NCBI GenBank assembly: GCA_964645985.1
Contig: CAZYCC010000026.1
Coordinates: 1-19,859, forward strand
Direction: 5' to 3'
Source of the DNA: CAZYCC01 sp964645985
GTDB lineage: Bacteria > Bacillota > Clostridia > Oscillospirales > CAG-272
DNA length: 19,859 nucleotides
Below are positions 15,229-19,859 of this stretch, in pieces. The position numbers were made by a program, and so were the translations under genes. Each line of letters starts with the position of its first letter. Position 1 is the first letter of the stretch. A model generated the notes under the pieces. That model worked only from the letters and a program-made list of their open reading frames with translations. It was not told the DNA's origin and ran no database searches.

Positions 15229-16458
15229 TCACAAGCCGGGATGTTTTTCCGCCTCGTCCCCCGGAAAAGCAACGCCGAGCGGAGCGAGCGCGCGCGGCAG
15301 AATGCCTTTCATCTGCGCGATGGTGACGCCGTAGTTGACGACAGGTACACCCGCCTCCCGCGCTGTAGCGAGCCGTCGCTTCATCTCGCTCTCGGTCAGC
15401 ATACATCCCCCGCAGTGCAGGACGAGCGCCGCCCCGGTAAGCTCCTGTGCCGTCGGAAAATCCCCGCCCGAGCAGAAGGAGAAGACCGGCTCCTCCCCGC
15501 AATAGGAGCGAATCCACGCGGGCAGCTTTTCGCTGCCGATGTCCCCGCACTGCCGATGATGCGTGCACCCCTCCGCGATAATAACGCGATCTCCCGTGCG
15601 CAGGCGCCGCAGCGCACCCGCCCCCGCTATAAGCTCGTGCAGTTCCCCCTTATACCTCGCAAAGAGGATGGAGAAGGAGGTCAGCGCAATTTGCGAGGGG
15701 ACATCGCGCGCCACCCGCTCAAACGCCTGCGAGTCGGTAATGACGAGCGCGGGCGGCTCCCCGGAGATAGCCCCCGGCAGCTCTTCCGGCTGCACGACGA
15801 GCGCGGCGCAGTGCAAGTCGAGTAGCTCCCGCAGAACCTGCTGCTGCGGGAGGATGAGCCGCCCCTTCGGCGCCGCCGCGTCGATCGGGACGACGAGAAC
15901 GACCCTATCCCCGGGCGAAACGAGATCGGCGAGGATATGCCGCTCTCGCTCCGACCCCCGCGCGATCGCCCCGAGACGGTCGCGCAGTTCGCGCACTCCC
16001 TGCCCGCTTGCCGCGCTGACATAGACCGCCCCGTCGGGGAGAGGCGGGCGCTGCTCGGGCGGGAGGAGATCTACTTTGTTATACGCGAGCAGCGTCGGGA
16101 TGCCGCGCTCGCGCAGCTTGGAGAGTAGTTCCTGCTCAACCGGCAGCATTTCTCGCCCCGCCTCGAGAACAAGCACCGCGACATCGACCGCCGCGAGTAC
16201 CGCGCGCGATCGTGCGACGCGAAGTTCTCCTAGCTCTCCCTCATCGTCAAGACCGGGCGTATCGATGAGGACGACAGGCCCGAGCGGCAGGATCTCCATC
16301 GCCTTGCGAACCGGATCTGTTGTCGTTCCCTTCATCGGCGAGACCACGGCGAGCGGCTGCCCGGCGACCGCGTTGACGAGCGAGCTCTTCCCGGCGTTGC
16401 GCACCCCGAAAAACCCCACCTGCACCCGCTCCGCCGAGACCACATCGTTAAGGCTCAT
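15229..16458 (-). CDS. hydF: [FeFe]-hydrogenase maturation GTPase HydF
   Basis: HydF is the scaffold on which the 2Fe subcluster of the H-cluster is put together before transfer to apo-HydA. The 409-residue protein has an N-terminal GTPase domain with G1 GVRNAGKS (18-25), G3 DTPG (66-69) and G4 NKVD (127-130). A dimerisation part follows, then the C-terminal Fe-S site: Cys298 and His300 in CTH, and HCGGC at 348-352, matching the CxH...HCxxC pattern of the family. Length and domain order are normal. AAGGAAA lies before the ATG. A 186-base spacer with small hairpins separates it from hydG upstream; the tcdA-like start follows 9 bases after its stop. Confidence 0.95.
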   Translation of the reverse strand: MSLNDVVSAERVQVGFFGVRNAGKSSLVNAVAGQPLAVVSPMKGTTTDPVRKAMEILPLGPVVLIDTPGLDDEGELGELRVARSRAVLAAVDVAVLVLEAGREMLPVEQELLSKLRERGIPTLLAYNKVDLLPPEQRPPLPDGAVYVSAASGQGVRELRDRLGAIARGSERERHILADLVSPGDRVVLVVPIDAAAPKGRLILPQQQVLRELLDLHCAALVVQPEELPGAISGEPPALVITDSQAFERVARDVPSQIALTSFSILFARYKGELHELIAGAGALRRLRTGDRVIIAEGCTHHRQCGDIGSEKLPAWIRSYCGEEPVFSFCSGGDFPTAQELTGAALVLHCGGCMLTESEMKRRLATAREAGVPVVNYGVTIAQMKGILPRALAPLGVAFPGDEAEKHPGL

Positions 16459-16644
16459 TGTTTTTCCTTACAAATTTGCTTGTTTCCCGACTTTTGCGCG
16501 CGGGCATCGTGCCCCTTTCCCCGAGTGGGGCAGATCGTGCCTCTCCCGCGGCCCGCGTTAGGCGCCGATTTTAAGGAAGCGCCGCACTGGCTTTTGTTTT
16601 CCTGCGTTTTTTTGAAAAACCGCTCGCGGGGAAGGGAAGACTCC
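16459..16644 (-). other. hydG-hydF spacer with clustered small hairpins
   Basis: This is the longest spacer inside the hyd operon. Three short inverted repeats lie side by side: GGGCA-TCG-TGCCC (16502-16514), CCCC-GAGT-GGGG (16519-16530) and GGCA-GATCG-TGCC (16529-16541). Two share GATCGTGCC/CATCGTGCC. Nearer hydG, a short CCG/CGG hairpin is followed on the - strand by TTTTT, a weak terminator at best. No convincing -35/-10 pair was found, so hydF is presumably read from the upstream promoter. Confidence 0.5.
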
Positions 16645-18090
16645 CTAAAAACGGAAGTCCCGCCCACCCTCGTGAATTTCGCGCAGACGCTGCGCCGCGA
16701 CCTTTCGAACCTTGTCCTTCGGGATGCGATGAAGCTCCCGCTCGATGAGCGGAAAGCCAATCTCGCGCGTTGCGGGGGAGGCGTAATCCTCAAGATACTC
16801 GGCAAGCGTCAAGAGGGCGTTGGGGTGGCAGCAGTTGAGGATCTGCCCGCTCTTGCACAGCGACATGAACCTGTCGCCTGTGCGCCCCTCGCGATAGCAG
16901 GCGGTGCAGAAAGAGGGGATGTGCCCGCACTCCATTAACCATCGCACGACCTCGTCGAGCGTGCGTTGATCGGAAACATCGAACTGCTCTGTGTCATGGG
17001 GGCGATCCTCACTTGTATATCCGCCGACCGAGGTGCGCGACCCGCCCGATACCTGCGAGATGCCGAGTCGCAGCAGCCGCTCGCGCACCGCCTCGCTCTC
17101 GCGCGTCGAGATGATCATCCCGGTGTAAGGCACGGCGAGGCGGATACAGGCGACGACTTTCGCAAAGGTGTCATCGTCTATCCCTCCGTCAAATTCGCCG
17201 GGGTCGATGTCGTCCGCGCGCTTAACGCGCGGCACGCTGATCGTGTGCGGCCCAACGCCGTGCACCGCCTCGAGGTGCTCTGCGTGCATGAGCAGCCCCG
17301 CGAACTCGTAGCGGTAGAGCTCGAGACCAAAGAGCACCCCGAGCCCGACATCGTCGATACCGCCCTCCATCGCGCGATCCATCGCCTCCGTGTGGTAGGC
17401 GTAGTTGTGCTTCGGCCCCGTCGGGTGCAGCCGCTCATAGCTCTCCTTGTGGTAGGTCTCCTGAAAGAGAATGTAGGTGCCGATCCCCGCCTCTTTGAGG
17501 AGGCGATAGTTCTCAACGGTCGTCGCCGCGATGTTGACATTGACCCGGCGTATAGCGCCGTTTTTGTGGTGTATGCCGTAAATCGTGTTGATGCAGTCAA
17601 GGATATAGGAAATCGGATTGTTGACCGGATCCTCGCCCGACTCGATGGCGAGCCGCTTATGCCCCATATCCTGCAGCGCGACAACCTCGGCGGCGACTTC
17701 CTCCTGTGTCAGTTTCTTGCGCGGGATGTGCGTGTTGACGCGGTGATACGGGCAGTAGACGCAGCCGTTGATACAATAATTGGACAGATACAGCGGTGCG
17801 AAAATGACAATGCGGTTGCCGTAGAAGGCGAGCTTAATCTCCTCCGCGATGTCGTACATTCGCTCGACGCGCTCCGGATCCTCGCATGCGAGCAGCACCG
17901 ACGCCTCGCGGTGCGTGAGACCCGCGCAGGTGCAGCCGGATTCCGTTTTTTGCGGGCGCGCCTTCTCGAGAATCTCATCGACGAGAGCGAGGTCGTTTTT
18001 GTGCGCGTCGGCGAAAGCGAGCGTTGCGAGAATCTCCTCGTGAGAAATGAACTCCTCCGCCTTTGACGATTTCGGGTCGTATATGGACAT
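16645..18090 (-). CDS. hydG: [FeFe]-hydrogenase maturase HydG (radical SAM tyrosine lyase)
   Basis: HydG cleaves tyrosine with a radical SAM cluster to p-cresol and dehydroglycine, whose breakdown gives the CO and CN ligands of the H-cluster as an Fe(CO)2CN synthon. The 481 residues, the normal size, include the SAM-cluster cysteines 106, 110 and 113 in NYCINGCVYC. The C-terminal CX2CX22C auxiliary cluster is at 395, 398 and 421 in CTACYREGRTGDRFM...NCC. These C-terminal cysteines separate HydG from ThiH. Other blocks are ESGEDPVNNP, YILFQETYHKESYERLHPTGP and VSGGSRTSVGGY. AGGAG stands 6 bases before the ATG. Confidence 0.97.
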   Translation of the reverse strand: MSIYDPKSSKAEEFISHEEILATLAFADAHKNDLALVDEILEKARPQKTESGCTCAGLTHREASVLLACEDPERVERMYDIAEEIKLAFYGNRIVIFAPLYLSNYCINGCVYCPYHRVNTHIPRKKLTQEEVAAEVVALQDMGHKRLAIESGEDPVNNPISYILDCINTIYGIHHKNGAIRRVNVNIAATTVENYRLLKEAGIGTYILFQETYHKESYERLHPTGPKHNYAYHTEAMDRAMEGGIDDVGLGVLFGLELYRYEFAGLLMHAEHLEAVHGVGPHTISVPRVKRADDIDPGEFDGGIDDDTFAKVVACIRLAVPYTGMIISTRESEAVRERLLRLGISQVSGGSRTSVGGYTSEDRPHDTEQFDVSDQRTLDEVVRWLMECGHIPSFCTACYREGRTGDRFMSLCKSGQILNCCHPNALLTLAEYLEDYASPATREIGFPLIERELHRIPKDKVRKVAAQRLREIHEGGRDFRF

Positions 18091-18229
18091 AGTGAACTCC
18101 TATGAAAAGGGGAAATTTTTAATGAACGAAAATACCGCACCCGCGGAATGCTTCGCGGGGGCGCGGGGTCAGAGCAAAAATTATCTCGGGAAGAATGTAC
18201 CTGCTTATGCGAAAATGCGAGGGGGAGGA
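18091..18229 (-). other. hydE-hydG spacer with one strong hairpin
   Basis: There are 139 bases with no gene. A stable hairpin, CCCGCGGAA-TGC-TTCGCGGG (18140-18159, one bulged G), lies in the middle. On the - strand it is followed by only a short, distant T run, so it is a weak terminator or an mRNA stability/processing element rather than an operon end. An AT-rich stretch leads to the hydG binding site. Confidence 0.5.
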
Positions 18230-19384
18230 TCACCCGCGCCGCGAACCCCCTCGCCCCGCGCCCTCCCGGCGCACATCTCCCCGGTCGACGACGATCTCGT
18301 ACCCGATCGAGCGCATTCGCGCGGCGAGGCAGTCGCGGCACTCCGCCGACTCCTCGCCGGTGCAGATTTTTCCGTCGTAGAGCGCGTACTTTCCACGCAC
18401 CGCGACCGGCGAGAGATTGGGCATAACGACATTCGCCCCCGCGAGAATCCCCAGCTCCCGCCCGCGCGGATGAATGGTGCCGAGCGCGGTCGTCGCCGGG
18501 ATGAGCATCTCCGGGGAAATGAGCCGAAGGATCGAGAGAAGATAGCAGGTAAGCTCCAGACTGCCCGCGCTCTCCCCGGCAAAAGGTGTGTTCTTCGCCG
18601 GGATAAAGGGGCCGATGCCGCACATATCCGGGCGAAACGAGGAAATGAACGCGAGATCCTCCGAGAGCTCCTCAGGTCCTTGATAGGGCGAGCCTACCAT
18701 GAACCCGCACCCCACCTGATACCCGAGCTCACGCAGGTCGTTTAGACACCGCATCCGATTCTCAAAGGACATCTCACGCGGGTGGAGGCGCGCGTAATGC
18801 GAGGCACTCGCCGTCTCATGGCGCAGCAGATACCGATCGGCACCTGCCTCGCGCAGTCTTCGGTAGCTCTCGCGCGACCGCTCTCCAAGCGATAGAGTGA
18901 CCGCCACGTCCGGGCAGTCGCGCTTGATCTGCTCGATAAGCGGGCAGAGCAGGGAATCGGTGAAGAAAGCGTCCTCCCCGCCCTGCAGCACGAAAGTACG
19001 GTAGCCGTAGGTATACCCCTCGCGCGCGCAGGCGAGAATTTCATCCGGCGAGAGGCGGTAGCGCTCGGCGAGGCGGTTGCTGCGGCGAATGCCGCAGTAG
19101 AGGCAGTCGTTTTTGCAGTAGCTTGAGATTTCAATGAGCCCGCGCGTGAAGACGCTCGTTCCGTACACTCTCTTACGCGTCGCGACCGCCATCTCGGCGA
19201 GGCACTGCGCCCGAACACTATTCCGCAGCTGCAAAAGCTCAGCGAACTCTCCCCGTGAGAGGACATCCCCTCGCGCGAGCCGCCCGGCAATCTCCTCAAA
19301 CCGTTCGTCATCGGGGGATGATGGGCGCGAAATCACCCGCGCCGCCGCGCCGCCCCTCTCGCTCAAAACCTCGTTACTTTGCAC
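18230..19384 (-). CDS. hydE: [FeFe]-hydrogenase maturase HydE (radical SAM)
   Basis: HydE is the radical SAM enzyme that acts on the HydG-derived iron-cysteine complex on the way to the 2Fe subcluster. From the GTG at 19384 the protein has 384 residues. The SAM-cluster cysteines 90, 94 and 97 lie in SSYCKNDCLYCGIRR. Other family blocks are VLQGGEDAFF, YLLRHETAS, VGCGFMVGSPYQ, GIGPFIPAKNTPF and LGTIHPRGRE. Cysteines 341, 349 and 352 form the optional CX7CX2C second-cluster site. The GTG start was chosen because GGAGAG lies about 8 bases upstream and the start overlaps the preceding gene by 11 bases. The longer open frame from 19567 only reads the regulator gene out of frame. A TTG six residues on is a less likely start. 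Confidence 0.94.
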   Translation of the reverse strand: MQSNEVLSERGGAAARVISRPSSPDDERFEEIAGRLARGDVLSRGEFAELLQLRNSVRAQCLAEMAVATRKRVYGTSVFTRGLIEISSYCKNDCLYCGIRRSNRLAERYRLSPDEILACAREGYTYGYRTFVLQGGEDAFFTDSLLCPLIEQIKRDCPDVAVTLSLGERSRESYRRLREAGADRYLLRHETASASHYARLHPREMSFENRMRCLNDLRELGYQVGCGFMVGSPYQGPEELSEDLAFISSFRPDMCGIGPFIPAKNTPFAGESAGSLELTCYLLSILRLISPEMLIPATTALGTIHPRGRELGILAGANVVMPNLSPVAVRGKYALYDGKICTGEESAECRDCLAARMRSIGYEIVVDRGDVRREGAGRGGSRRG

Positions 19385-19658
19385 GGGAGCCGCTCTCCTT
19401 CTCGCTCGCCATCGCGGTCTTGACGCGCACGTCGGGCAGCGCCCCGAGCCGCCCCGCGAGCGTGCTGATGACATCCGGCGGGGCATCCATCGCGACGCTG
19501 ATGAGCGAAATTCCCCTTTCGCGATAGGGAATGCCCATTCTCCCGAGAATAAACGCGCGATTCTCATGTAAGAGCGCGTTGATCTCCTCGACGGTGCCTC
19601 CGTTGTCTGCGCTCTCGACGATGACGCTGAGCACCGCGACTCGCGTTCCTTCTCTCAT
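19374..19658 (-). CDS. Small ACT-domain protein, TM1266-like hydrogenase-system regulator
   Basis: This is a 94-residue protein made of one ACT-like beta-alpha-beta fold: VAVLSVIVES, then the NGGTVEEINALLHENRAFILGRMGIPY helix region, ISLISVAMDAPPDVISTLAGRLGAL and VRVKTAM. The layout and its position directly ahead of hydE match the TM1266/putative iron-only hydrogenase system regulator family. That family name comes from genome context; ligand and mechanism are not established. Such proteins are proposed to bind a small ligand and lack a DNA-binding domain, and none is visible here. The start at 19658 has GGAGGG 7 bases upstream, and that site sits inside a hairpin. The last ~10 residues (KESGSRAK) are a polar tail. 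Confidence 0.88.
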   Translation of the reverse strand: MREGTRVAVLSVIVESADNGGTVEEINALLHENRAFILGRMGIPYRERGISLISVAMDAPPDVISTLAGRLGALPDVRVKTAMASEKESGSRAK

Positions 19659-19660
19659 AG

Positions 19661-19685
19661 AAAAACCCTCCCGCGCGCGAGAGGG
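19661..19685 (-). promoter_or_regulatory. Leader hairpin masking the SD of the hyd operon, terminator-like
   Basis: On the - strand CCCTCTCG, loop CGCG and CGGGAGGG pair over 8 bases with one G-U, then five T follow. The 3' arm contains the GGAGGG binding site of the ACT gene, and the ATG lies two bases past the T run. It could block ribosome binding, end transcription early, or both. Confidence 0.6.
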
Positions 19686-19743
19686 CAAGCAAACACCGCC
19701 GACCCTTTCACGCAGAAAACTCTTAGTTTCAGGATACGAGCGT

Positions 19744-19772
19744 AGTATAACACAAAAACAGAAGATGCGCAA
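19744..19772 (-). promoter_or_regulatory. Promoter of the hyd maturation operon (extended -10)
   Basis: On the - strand TATACT (19744-19749) is preceded by TGT, giving an extended -10, and by TTGCGC (19767-19772) after 17 bases, a weak -35. Transcription should start near 19737, leaving a leader of about 80 bases. The -35 lies within an inverted repeat. Confidence 0.65.
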
Positions 19773-19838
19773 GAGGACCGAGGCGTAAAAACGCCCCTCT
19801 TCCATCGCTGTCTCTTGCGCTGCGCGTTTTCTTGCGCT
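19767..19838. repeat. CTCTTGCGC repeats around the hyd promoter -35
   Basis: GCGCAAGAG at 19767-19775 is mirrored by CTCTTGCGC at 19812-19820, a 9-base perfect inverted repeat. A further TTCTTGCGC at 19829-19837 repeats the second arm in direct orientation 17 bases on. Between the arms a short hairpin GGCGT-AAAA-ACGCC (19782-19795) has no T tract. The first copy covers the -35 of the - strand promoter. The window ends shortly after, with no gene recognised in 19775-19859. Confidence 0.5.
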
Positions 19839-19859
19839 TCATTCATTTCTCGCGTCCTG

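Noticed and set aside
16966..18066. Long + strand open frame of 366 codons
   Set aside because: Antisense to hydG, which has all its Cys motifs in place.
19655..19846. Small - strand open frame upstream of the ACT gene
   Set aside because: It covers the promoter and leader of the hyd operon, has no binding site and a composition biased to Arg and Lys.

Overview
This window looks like a contig or scaffold piece from a GC-rich anaerobic Firmicute, probably an uncultured member of the Clostridia. The reasons are a complete HydE/HydF/HydG [FeFe]-hydrogenase maturation set with its small ACT-type regulator, Shine-Dalgarno-led genes, a cytosolic family 2 glycosidase, and a polysaccharide-type locus. 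The taxonomic call is an inference. No rRNA, tRNA, CRISPR array or transposase was seen.

Left two thirds (3-12996, + strand): a surface-glycan and deoxysugar locus. It opens with the C-terminal part of an alkaline-phosphatase/sulfatase-fold envelope enzyme, then a CMD-family protein, a membrane O-acyltransferase, an NDP-hexose 2,3-dehydratase, a Gfo/Idh/MocA 3-ketoreductase, RmlC, a short-chain epimerase/reductase interrupted by a 10-N assembly gap, a second such enzyme, UDP-galactopyranose mutase, RmlA, RmlB and a GH2 glycosidase. RmlA and RmlB make dTDP-4-keto-6-deoxyglucose. The 2,3-dehydratase and 3-ketoreductase would remove the C2 hydroxyl and reduce C3. RmlC and the SDR enzymes would set C5 and C4. 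The predicted product is a dTDP-2,6-dideoxyhexose, a sugar type best known from antibiotics, here beside genes for galactofuranose, acylation and possibly phospho-substitution of an envelope polymer. No glycosyltransferase lies in the window. A near-consensus promoter (TTGACA-N17-TATACT) inside the locus drives rmlB and the GH2 gene.

Boundary (12997-13295): the two convergent blocks are separated by a perfect A-tract/stem/T-tract bidirectional terminator at 13106-13134.

Right third (13296-19859, - strand): a second operon reads leftwards in the order ACT regulator (TM1266-like), hydE, hydG, hydF, tcdA-like, ttcA-like. HydE and HydG make parts of the non-protein ligands of the H-cluster, and HydF is the GTPase scaffold that assembles and delivers the 2Fe subcluster. 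The last two genes resemble tRNA-modifying enzymes, one of them probably an Fe-S protein. The operon has an extended -10 promoter, repeats around its -35 box, and a terminator-like hairpin in the leader that buries the first ribosome binding site. The hydrogenase structural gene itself is not in the window.

The points most worth a second look are the 2,6-dideoxysugar pathway, the gap with an eroded epimerase duplicate behind it, and the hyd leader with its repeats and SD-masking hairpin.
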